DNA of 64,000 nt, from the NCBI RefSeq assembly GCF_040712315.1, contig NC_134013.1, positions 4,809,001-4,873,000 on the forward strand, read 5' to 3'. The notes beneath the pieces were generated by a model that saw nothing but the letters and a program-made list of their open reading frames with translations, did no database searches and was not told where the DNA came from. This document shows, in pieces, positions 35,159 to 46,200 of the stretch. Origin of the DNA: Castanea sativa. Its lineage: Eukaryota > Streptophyta > Magnoliopsida > Fagales > Fagaceae. The translations under genes and the position numbers were made by a program. The first letter of the stretch is position 1; the number at the start of each line of letters is the position of its first letter.

Positions 35159-38100
35159 ATGGGTGCCAATCACAGCCGAGAAGATCTGGAGCTCTCTGAC
35201 TCCGAAGAATATGAAGAAGAAACCGAGAAAGAAGATGAAGAAGAAGAAGAAGAAGATTACCACGATGCCAAAGATAAGTCCTCAGAGCGCCGACCCAAAA
35301 CCCCATCTTCCGTAGACGAAGTAGAGGCTAGGCTCAAAGCTCTCAAGCTCAAATACCCATCTTCAACCCAAACCCCAAATCTCAAAAACCCAGTCAAGCT
35401 CTACCTCCACATCGGTGGAAACACCCCAGTAGCCAAATGGGTCCTCTCCGATAAACTCACTTCTTACTCTTTCATCAAGTCCGCTCAGATTGAACAACAA
35501 GGCGACGATGAAGATGAAGAAGAAGAAGAAGAAGAGCAAGAAGGTGAAGATTCTTGGTGGGTTTTGAAAGTTGGGTCCAAGATTAGAGTCAGGGTTACTC
35601 CAGAGATTCAACTGAAGACTTTCTGTGACCAGCGTCGTGTTGATTTTGTGGCTAATGGTGTTTGGGCAATGAAGTTCTTTACAAACGAGGACTATAAGGG
35701 GTTTGTAGCTAAGTTTCAAGACTGCTTGTTTGAGAACACGTATGGGTACGAGTCTAATGAGGAGAACAAGGTTAAGGTTTACGGAAAGGACTTCATTGGG
35801 TGGGCAAATCCTCAAGCTGCTGACGATTCAATGTGGGAAGATGCAGAGGATACTCTGTTTAAGAGCCCCGAGCCGAAGACTCCAACCCCAGCTTCTAGGG
35901 GGGGCCAAGATTTGAGAGAAGAGTTTGAGGAAGCTGCAAATGGTGGTATACAAAGCTTGGCATTGGGTGCATTGGATAATAGTTTTCTAGTTGGCGAATC
36001 GGGTATTCAAGTTGTTAAGAATTTTGCTCATGGAATTCAAGGAAAAGGGGTTTGTGTCAATTTTGATTATAAGAAGGGCGGTTCGGGTTTGGTCCATTCG
36101 ACGCCTAAAAAGGCGTTACTAATGAGGGCCGAGACTAATATGCTGCTCATGAGTCCAATGATGGATAGTGGAAAGCCTCACACAACAGGGCTTCATCAGC
36201 TTGATATTGAAACTGGAAAGGTTGTTACTGAGTGGCGGTTTGGGAAGGATGGGACTGATATTACAATGAGGGATATTGCTAATGATAGTAAAGGAGCTCA
36301 ATTGGATCCCACGGGTTCAACCTTTTTGGGATTGGATGATAATAGGCTTTGCAGGTGGGATATGCGTGATCGAAAAGGAATTGTTCAGGATATTGCTAAT
36401 GCTAGCACTCCTGTGTTGAATTGGACACAAGGGCACCAGTTCTCTAGAGGGACTAATTTTCAGTGCTTTGCGAGTACCGGTGATGGATCAATTGTTGTTG
36501 GGTCTCTTGATGGGAAGATTAGATTGTATTCGAGCAGTTCTATGAGACAGGCTAAAACTGCTTTTCCTGGGCTTGGTTCGCCTATTACTCATGTGGATGT
36601 TACCTTTGATGGGAAGTGGATTTTGGGCACCACGGATACGTATTTGATCCTTATTTGTACACTCTTTACTGACAAGGATGGAAGGGCTAAGACTGGTTTT
36701 GCAGGCCGTATGGGGAATAGGATCTCGGCTCCTAGGTTGTTGAAGCTGAATCCTCTGGATTCACACTTAGCTGGAGTTAATAATAAGTTTCGAAATGCAC
36801 AGTTTTCATGGGTAAGTATATAATTATTCTATGCCTGCAAGTAAATTTATAAGAAGTTATGACTTTCTTATGGCCATTTAATTTGGAAATAGGTGCCTTA
36901 GAATCTCTAAGAACTAGTTGTTTTTGGTGGGATTTAGTGTCACTGCATAGTTTATATTTTGTGTGTTTTACTTTGCTAATGCTCATAAATTCTGTATTGC
37001 ATCTGATTCAATTGCAATTGCATGGTTTCATAGTCTACTTGAGCAGGGTTTCCTCTGTATAAATGACAACAGATAAGATTTAAATGTGTATTACAGCATT
37101 GAAAATTCTTGAGAGTCTAGTTGTTAAAAATACTTGATGGAATAGTTGTTATGTTTCTTTTTGTCTCTCTTGTTTTTCTGTACAAATTGGGATTGAAAAC
37201 TAGCTGCCTGGCACTAATTGCATGTTTGAGATGTGAATCCTGGCATAAATTATAACTTGGTAAGGTGTGTCCTTTAAGGGTTGGTTAATTCTGTAGGAGA
37301 CTTAATATTTAGGAAGGGGGACTATGGAAGTGGTCTTGTTTAGCATGCTTTTGAGTAGTTTTTACCTGATTAAAAGTTTCATCTATTGTTATTATTTCTT
37401 CTTTCAATTTAGTCCAGAAGGAGGTCTCTTAGTAGTTATCATGTTAAACTCAAGAATATTTAAGCTTTATAAGAGTTTTATCGGACTCAGAAATAGAAAA
37501 TCATCCAAAATCATCCTGTTAAACCTGGTGTTTTTATATATGGACTTGCATAGAGGGTCTTGATTGTACTTGTAGATGTCAGGAGTGATTTTTGTAGATT
37601 GAAGGTTTATCCTTGCACGGTCTCATTTATAAACCTTCCCATAATTTTCTATGTTTAGGTAGTTCATTGCTTGTGTCATCTTTGTACCTTGGCTTTTGGC
37701 CTGTTGGCACTCACACGCGCACACACACACAATGTTATCCAGTTGGAATTTTCCTTTTAGTTGTGCAAATTGCCTTTATTGCATTTTTCCTGGCCAAAAA
37801 TTAAGCAGATTGTTACTATTATTACCTTTGTACCTGCTGTTCTATTCACAGCTCAGGGATACTTTGGCTTAATAGTTAGCCAATCCAGTATTTGACTGAC
37901 CTGGCTAGGATATCCTGCTGCTTGCTTTAATGTGGTCAGCTTTTACAATTTTTTACTGCTTTTGGTTGATAAGCCTCCCTTTTGAAAATTTTTGTATGAC
38001 TTATGTGCTTTGTGATACTTCTTTGCTTCCCCTTGTTGGGGTTAACTCCTATAGAAGCTGATCAATCACTCAAATTCTTATCGTTTTTCATTCCTCTTTC

Positions 38101-38807
38101 CTACCTTTTTTGGTGTTTCTTTGTAATTATAGTGTATGCAGGCTCATTAGCATCTTACCATTCACCTTCCAACAATTGTTAAGTAAATCCTTAGTGGCTT
38201 TTTTTTTTTTTTTTTGTAAAATGTGGATGGTGTGCCATGGTTGCATCTTTTATTTCTCAATAAACCATTCATTATCTGAAAGTTTGTAGAGTGCCCACTA
38301 CTATACTACAGCAATTTCTGTCTTATTTTTGTGATTTTAATGTTGTCTGCCTACTTTTCTGTATGAACAATAGAACTGCCATTCAAACTCACCTAAAGTT
38401 GTTAATCTATTTATTTCATACACACTTCATATCTATTTAAAAACTCAGCTTTTGATTTATTTTTCTTATGCTTTTCCTTAGTTCCTTGGGTATAATTTTA
38501 CAATTTCATATATGATATTGCCTAGGTCACGGAGAATGGGAAGCAGGAGCGCCATTTGGTTGCCACTGTGGGCAAGTTTAGCGTGATATGGAACTTCCAA
38601 CAGGTGAAGAATGGCTCTCATGAGTGCTACCGCAATCAGGAGGGCCTGAAGAGCTGCTACTGTTACAAGATAGTCCTGAAGGATGACTCCATTGTTGATA
38701 GTCGCTTCATGCATGAGAAATTTGCAGTCACTGATTCACCTGAGGCTCCGCTGGTCATTGCAACCCCCTTGAAAGTCAGCTCCTTCAGCATATCCAGCAG
38801 GCGATGA
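35159..38807 (+). CDS. Vid27/CYPRO4-like protein
   Basis: Two exons, 35159-36811 and 38526-38807, with a 1714 bp phase-0 intron, give 644 aa, the length I recall for plant members. The N-terminus MGANHSRED has Gly2 and Ser6, a good N-myristoylation signal, so the protein may be membrane-tethered. Acidic Glu/Asp runs follow at residues 13-40 and about 115-130. The middle part has a PH-like region ([17 protein letters not shown] ... [15 protein letters not shown]). From about residue 265 comes the Vid27 C-terminal domain, a WD40-like propeller (e.g. [33 protein letters not shown]). Yeast Vid27 was linked to vacuolar import and degradation. The plant role is unclear. The start is supported by the myristoylation motif and by the leader CT-repeat just upstream. 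Confidence 0.93.
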
Positions 38808-39484
38808 CATGCTCAGTCATGGCCATTTCTTCACTCATCAGCTTCCTTAGCCTCACCATTTCAAATGCTTTTGTTTTAGAACTTCTTTTCTGTTTTTTAG
38901 GATATTGTTTCATTCTGTGATGTTTCACTTGACATCAGTAATGAATGATGTCTAATTGTACTACGGTGTTCTAAACAGAGATTTAGTTTCTCTTTCAAAT
39001 TGTAAGCCGTTTAATGTCTCCTAGCAACTAGTGTGTTAATTCTTAATGATAAAAATTGCTATCCTTATTGCAGAACTTGAAGCACACATTGGTTGGCTGA
39101 AGTGTTCTCATGTTCAATTTAACTTTGTTTATCTTCTTTGTATATGCAACTTTTGGTAGAAGAAACCATTGAGAACTAAACTTATAATCTAATTACCTCC
39201 CTTCTAATTAGTTGTCACTCCAATTCTAGGTGCAGGCACTTTGTAGCTTTGAGAAATTTTAGCTTTATCAGGATAAGGCCAAATCTTTTAAGTAATATGA
39301 AGATCTGTACTCTGAAATCCAACGGCTTCAATGACTTGTGATAAGTGGGCCCATGTTATCATGTTGTTTTTCTTACACGTTGGTTACGTACATGTATGAT
39401 ATATGTGGCTTTTTCTGTACCTTGTGTTGTGTATGACTTCAAAGTTAGAACTAGGAGTTATTGATAGAGAGTGAACAAAAGAAA
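38808..39484. promoter_or_regulatory. Intergenic region upstream of LHCA5
   Basis: 3' flank of the Vid27-like gene followed by the LHCA5 promoter. I see no other gene and cannot single out promoter elements with confidence. Confidence 0.35.
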
Positions 39485-41377
39485 ATGGCGCTTGTAGTGG
39501 GCAGAGGATTCCTTATTCAGCCGTGCTCTTCATCCTTCATTTGTAAGAACATTTATAAACCCTTGTCAGGTGTAACAAACACATTCTGGCCTACCAGACC
39601 AGGAACCACTCGATGCTTAACCCGGACTGTGGTTAGAGCCCAGCTGCGCCCTACATGGCTACCTGGGCTTGACCCTCCACCCTACCTGGATGGAAGGTGA
39701 GCCTTTCATATAATTGTACATGTTAATGTTCATTTATGCTGCTTTAAAAAAGAAAATGTTGCTTTTGAGCTGGAAGCTTGTTTGAACTGTATTTTGTTCT
39801 CCAATTTAGTCTGCCTGGAGATTTTGGTTTTGATCCACTTGGGCTTGGAGAGGATCCAGAAAGCTTGAAGTGGTATGTGCAGGCAGAGCTGGTTCATGCT
39901 CGCTTTGCTATGCTTGGAATTGCTGGAATTCTTCTTACTGATGTGAGTAGTTCCGAAGTTTCCCTGGCCACTAACCATTTGTCAGTCTCAATGTGTTTTG
40001 GCTATATAAATGCAAAAGGGTCATGATTTGTAGCTTAATTAAATATTCTACTCTCTAACCTTAAATATGGCAAAGTCTTGAAAATGGAATTTGCAATTGC
40101 ATCCAGTCCTAGCTCATTCCATGTTATCGTTTGAATATGGGGTTTCCAAATGAATGCTTGGATCTCAATATCATCTATATAATGAGAATCCCACACATCT
40201 TATCCAGAAAGCATCTACCTTGTAAATTTACTTTTTGTCATTTTATCATATTCTAATAATTGGTTACAGTTACTCCGTGTGACAGGAATCAGCAATATAC
40301 CAGTTTGGTATGAAGCAGGTGCAGTAAAATTCAAGTTTGCCAACACACAAACTTTGTTCATTGTCCAACTAATATTGATGGGGTAGATTCTCTGCCCTTT
40401 ATCAACCATTGAATTGATGGTTTACTGTACTTTTTTTTGCATCCCTCTGTGGTAAAAAGTTAAAACCATGCTTAGTGATAAAAGAGAGTTATCGCATTGG
40501 ACAAAAACTTAAGTAGAGTTCCTTAGGTGTTGCTGCTATACATTAGGTTACTCAATTAAATTAAATCATTAAATTAAATCATGTGACTGCATTGGCCAAT
40601 GATTCATTTTGTTGAATTTAATTGTCACTGGCTAAAATAACACTTTCTATTTGTATTGGTCAATGCAACCACATGATTGAATTTATCTAGAGAATTTAAA
40701 ATACAACACCTAAGAAACTGTATTTAAACTTTACTAATACGGTATTATTTTCAAAACCCCATGTCATTGTTGCAAATATTACATTCATTTTAAACATATA
40801 ATCTTCTTAAAGCCACATGGTTGTATTTATTTTTTTCATCTGCTTTATTTGCACAGGTTTGTTGAAACTAAGAGGTACATGGATTTTGTTAGTCCCGGAT
40901 CTCAAGCTGAGGGACCTTTCTTTGGGATAGAAGCCGCATTTGAAGGTTTAGAACCTGGGTAATTTTCTCATAAGAAGGTCGCATATTTATGTCAATCACT
41001 TCCAAAGTTAAATGTTTTGATACTTTAACAAACAGATACCCTGGTGGCCCTTTGCTAAATCCTCTTGGCCTGGCTAAAGATATAACAAAGTCTCGTGACT
41101 GGAAACTAAAAGAGATCAAGAATGGTTTGTTTTGCTCATTCTTTCTTATATATTGCTTCTTCTTCTTCTTTTCCTTTTTTTAATTGGGGGTTTCAATCAC
41201 TTCTAAGTTTCATTGGTTACTGTCTTTATTGCAGGACGACTTGCAATGGTAGCCATGCTCGGCATCTTTGTGCAAGCTTCTGTGACTCATGTGGGACCAA
41301 TTGATAACCTTGTGGAGCACCTCTCAAATCCATGGCACAAAACCATTGTTCAGACCCTTGCTAACTCTGGTTCTTAA
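39485..41377 (+). CDS. LHCA5: Photosystem I light-harvesting chlorophyll a/b protein Lhca5
   Basis: Six exons, 39485-39696, 39810-39942, 40270-40382, 40857-40958, 41036-41124 and 41235-41377, all with GT-AG borders and consistent phases, give 263 aa. Residues 1 to about 50 are a Ser/Thr/Arg-rich chloroplast transit peptide. The mature part starts near [16 protein letters not shown]. Helix B has the chlorophyll-binding [11 protein letters not shown] motif, helix A the [14 protein letters not shown] motif, and the end [13 protein letters not shown] is typical. The protein matches my recall of Arabidopsis Lhca5, a low-abundance antenna protein. With Lhca6 it links photosystem I to the chloroplast NDH complex for cyclic electron flow in the thylakoid. 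A polyadenylation signal AATAAA lies at 41411. Confidence 0.93.
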
Positions 41378-41966
41378 ATGTGAATCAAACTTGGTCTCCC
41401 TAGTCCCTACAATAAAAATGTAAATTTTGTTACAAGTTACAACAATAACTTTTCATTTGTTCAGTTTTAGGTACATAAAGGTTCTTGGTCAAGAGTTGGG
41501 TAATTCTTTGTGATGGAATAAGAAATCAAGATTGAAATCGTCTCTCTGATGATAAAAAAACAATTATCATATAGGATTTAAATCTTGTCATAACTATTAA
41601 AAAGAACTTACAAGAAAACTTAGAAAAAAAAAAGAAAAAGAGAAGGGGTTATGCTTGGTTATAAATATGGTATTGGCATCAAAATTTCCGAAGTCTTATA
41701 AATATAGATGTTCTCTTTCTTGCAGCTTTTATAGTAGATAAATGCTTCATATAAGCAATTTGCACTTTCCTATTCACTAAAGAAAATATTGAGGTAAAGA
41801 AAGAAAGAAAGAAGAAATAATAAATAAAAAAATAAAAGAGGCAAATTAACAAGAACGAAATTAAGTGTTCAAGGAAAGTAATTTGATTCGTGTAAATAGC
41901 TCGGTGAGAAGCCCTAGAGAAAAAGAAAGTCACCTTTTAGGAGAAAATTAATACAAAAACAAAAAA
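41378..41966. other. Intergenic DNA between LHCA5 and tRNA-Tyr
   Basis: Holds the LHCA5 3' flank and AT-rich DNA with A-rich runs. No gene is seen. Confidence 0.4.
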
Positions 41967-42052
41967 TCCGACTTGCCGGATTCGAACCAGCGACCTAAGG
42001 ATAACAGCTAGACAACTACAGTCCTCCGCTCTACCAACTGAGCTAAAGTCGG
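41967..42052 (-). tRNA. tRNA-Tyr (GTA), with intron
   Basis: Read on the minus strand from 42052, the gene gives a complete cloverleaf. It has acceptor CCGACTT paired with AAGTCGG, an AGCTCAGTTGGTAGAGC D-arm, anticodon loop CTGTAGA, and T-arm GGTTCGAATCC. A 13-base intron (42015-42003) interrupts the anticodon loop one base after GTA, as in plant nuclear tRNA-Tyr genes. The spliced length is 73 nt plus the CCA added later. The opposite-strand T-rich DNA just after it can serve as a Pol III terminator. Confidence 0.95.
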
Positions 42053-43247
42053 TCTTGCTATAGAATTACGAGAATTATTACTTAATCTATATTAAACGCA
42101 TGATTCATATTTACAATTTTTTATTATTGATAAACTTTTAAGTGACAAAAGTGGAGAGTAAAGTTGATGCATGTATATCTCATTATTTAAATACCTGAAA
42201 AATGAAAAGTGAGGTGAGAAGAAATAGGGTTGTAATAAAATGATTATCTATAAATAGTTCAGGAAAAAGCGTGTTAACGTTGGATGGGCATGCGAAAAAA
42301 GATAACATATAAAAAAAAAAATAAAGACAAATTACAATATCTATATTAATCTCTACACTTTAAAAATAAATGAAACAAATATTAAATAAAATAGAATATA
42401 TTCCTCAGCAAATTCCTTCAAATTCATTACTCTTGCCACTCTCCTTAAATAATAATATTCATTAAACTAGAATATATTCCTCACCAAATGCCTCCAAATT
42501 CATTACTCCTGCTGCTCTCCTTTAGAAAAAAGAAAAGGAAAACAAATCCAACAAATTGAGGACTAAATCGCAGCCCCTTCCCATTTTTCCTTTGAGACAG
42601 TGTCTATTATCAAATCACGAGTCTCTCAGTCTCCCTCTGCAGAAGAACAATAATATAAAGAAAAAAAAAAGAAAAAAGGGTTCTTATAATACTATTATAA
42701 GAACCCTTTTTTATATTAGTATTATAAGAACCCTTTTTTTTTCTTCATATTATTGTTCTTATAATGCTGCTAGTTCTTTATGCTCCGTTTTGCATGTTGA
42801 AGTTAAAAAAAATAAATAAAAACCCTTCAAATTTCATATATCCGAGATATCTTTTCAACCCACATATAAATGCCATTTGAATGAGAAAAATCAAATTTTC
42901 ATTTCTCAAGAGAGGAAATGTAGCTCAAAAACTCAAATTCTTTGATTAGCTCAATCTCAATTCTCACAAACTTTTACAACAGTTGATAATGGATGTTACA
43001 AGCCCATAAATTATAGAACCACCTTATTATATCTCTTCCCCCAACCAACCACCACCAACAAACTTATTACATCCTCCAAAATCCACCATCCACACAATCC
43101 TTTCGTTGAGCAAAAAATATAATCCAATCGACTTATACACATAATAATACCAACATGTACATTCGAGTAATGTTGAACCACCCAAAATAGAGAGTACAGA
43201 GGTAAGCTATAACAGCAAAGACAATATATACCGGTTTCAATGACAAT
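42053..43247. other. Intergenic DNA between tRNA-Tyr and the WEB1-like gene end
   Basis: AT-rich, with no protein gene. It contains a small multiple hairpin at 42644-42760. The last few hundred bases are probably the 3' untranslated region of the minus-strand WEB1-like gene. Confidence 0.4.
42644..42760. repeat. Compound hairpin
   Basis: The motif gggttcttataat (42678-42690) is followed after three bases by its reverse complement (42694-42706) and again by a second reverse-complement copy (42721-42733). The outer flanks aagaacaataatat and atattattgttctt also pair. The structure could form nested stems in DNA or RNA. It resembles a tiny foldback element. Confidence 0.7.
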
Positions 43248-46200
43248 TTACGTTGACTTTGTTGAATTTGACTTTTTTCTAGCCAAAAACATAAGAACCC
43301 GTGGGAGGAAGGCTTTCTTCTTTTTCTTTCCAAGCCTTGAATCTGTGGATGACTCAGTATCAATGTCAATCCCTTGCATCGGTGGGTTAGACACATAATG
43401 AGTAGGAATGGCAGCATCAGGTGCCCGGTCATAGTTCATTGTTTCATTTCTCCCCTCGAAACTTATCCTCGGGCTTTTAGTGGGATTTACTACTAGTGGA
43501 CCTGATGCATTTGCCTTCCGTCGTTGTTGTTCATGTTCAGCCCTCCATTTTCTTAACTCCTGTTCTACACCCAACTTCCCTTCCTTGGCCTTCTCAGCCT
43601 TCTCCAATGCAAATTTTAGCTCTTCCTTTTTATCAGCCATCTCCTTATTCACTTCTTCCAACTTTGCTAAGCTTCTTAACTCAGACTCCTTGGCTACCTC
43701 AATTTGGGAAATTGCAGTTGCCACCCTAATGTTGGCCTGCTCCTCTGCCTCATGGGCGAGTTTGCTGAGCTCATAGTACTCCTCTAGAGAAAGTGTTACT
43801 CCGGTAGGTGAATCCACATCGTCAACACTTCTAGTTGATTCGCTTTCTTGCAATGCTTTTATTGCTGCTAGTGCCAACTTCTCTGAAGCCCTGGCAGCTT
43901 CTATCTCCTTTTGAGCTGCGAGTAATCTACTCTCCATGGTACTTGCTCCAGCCTTTGCTTGCTCAGCTTCTTCCTTTGCCTTGCGCAGCTCTTCACGAGC
44001 CACTTGAGCAAGTGTCTTTGCCTGATCAGCCTCTTGTGCTGCTTGCTGTAATCGCTTGGGCAGCTCCACCATCTTTTCTCTAGCGTCTCTCTCTTTCATC
44101 TGAACTAGAGCTATTTCTGACCTTATCCTGTCTATCTCAGCTTCGAGAGATGCAACTGCTACTGATGCCATTCCTTCTCTTTGCTTTAAGGTGGCAAGAG
44201 CCGATTTCTCTGTTTCAAGCTCCGTCTTTAAGGACGTGGCTGCCACCTTCAAGTAATTTACTTCAGCAACTGCTTTCTCTATGTTAAGCTTCACTTCTTC
44301 AAGTTCTTTCTTTGCAGAAGCAACTGCTGCTTGTATATCACTATGAGATTTCTTTGCTGGATCCTCTAGCTCACCATTTGAGAGTCCTTCACCAGTTTCC
44401 TCCTTCAATTTTGATTCCATATAAGCTGCCAATTCAGCTTTCAAATCAAGTAGCAAGGCCGAGGCGGTGTCAAGTTTTGATTTGAGATCCTTTGCTGATA
44501 GAATTTGCTGGTTAAGTCTCTGAAGCTCCTCTTCTGCTTGCTTCAATTCCTTCTCCCAATAAAGAGAATCCTGTTCTCTGGCCATTGCGGCTCCTATTCT
44601 TTGTTCTTCTGCTTCTAGATGGGCAGCATGTGCAGACTCTAATGATTCCTTTGCGGCTATCAGCTCAATAGTCAGTCCTTCCACTGTCCTCTCAACTTCC
44701 CTTGATGCTGCAATAGCCTCTTCAGCTTTCTTAGCAGCCACATCTTTCTCAGTCACCAAAGAAGCATATTCCTTACAAAGTGATTCTAATTCCTCTTTAA
44801 CATATTTTAGTTCCGAAACTGCAGCTGTATGCCTAGCTTTAGCCACCTCAAGCTGTGCCTTGGCTGCAACACTAGCCTCATCAGCAATTCCTTGCTCCAT
44901 CTCTTCCACCCTGAGCTTTGCAAGTTCTGAATCTTGTTTTGCCTGATGCTCTTCTGTTTGTGCCCTTTCGAGGTTGAGCTTTAGTTCTTCCATGAGTCTC
45001 TTAGTGCTGTCCAGCTCCTTTAGCACATGCATTTTTTCCCCTTCAGCTATCTCTGACTGTCTCTTATACTCGGGAATCTCCTCCTGTACTCTCTCAAGTT
45101 CTTCTTCTACAAGCTTGCGTCTCTGCACAGCCAGAGAAGAATAATAGTTATTTTCAGTAGGACCATGTCACAATGTTCAGAAGCAAGTCAGGGAACAAAT
45201 AAAATTACTAATATGTTATGCATCCCAGAAAAGGTTCAAACAGTCACCAAAGAAAGCAAAAAACTTGTAGCAAGCAATAATCAGAAATTGAAACCTTTAC
45301 CCTAGAATTGAAAATCTATCCTCTTCTTTCCATTGGTTATTTCTAATTATACTGAAACACCTGACATAACATAGAGAAGTAAACCTGCAAAAATAATCAT
45401 TCAATAAAGTGAAAAAAACAATGTGCAATTTGTTCTCTTGTTAGATCAATTAGCCATTATCTCAGAAATATACATTTTGTCTCATACATGTACCACTATC
45501 ACCATCATCACAATAACACTAACCCCATAACTACTAATAACTTTTAGCCATATATCCACAAAACTAATTGCACAAGTGCTACTCCCATGGCTAAAGACAT
45601 TACCACACACAAGTAACGCCACAACCAAATACACCACCTTACTTGTTAGGTCAAAATCATACAACTCCCATGTCCCAAAACAATTGTGCTTTGCCCCTCT
45701 CACTGTCTCTCTGCATTGTAGAAGCTGTATAACCATGCTACTCTCCCACATAGCAGCCCTTGGCGCAAGATTGACTCGAGAACAAACTTATCAAAAAAAG
45801 AGAAAAATATTGACTCAGGAACAAACTTAATCAGAAGATCCTAAAGTTAAAGGCACCTAACAAGTCACTAAATTGAAAAGTATGGAGTAGTCAGCTGTTC
45901 CCTCCCATTTGTCATAATCCTAGTAATGTGAAATGTTAACTTTCTTTAAATTTAGCTATTTTTATCAGTTTTTCAATAATCTTTTTTTTTTTTTTTTTTA
46001 ATTTTTATAATTAAGAAGTTAGGGGAGGGAAGGTTTGAACCTTGGACATTTCCTTTGGAAATGCTAAGAAGTGAAGATTGTATTTTTCTTAGCATGTGTT
46101 CAAAAAATCAGGGCAAGACTCCAAGAATTGCTCCCAAAAAGACCCATTATTCCTCCTCAGCAAGTCAATGTTTCCTCCTGCCAGGCCGGATTTTTTCCTA

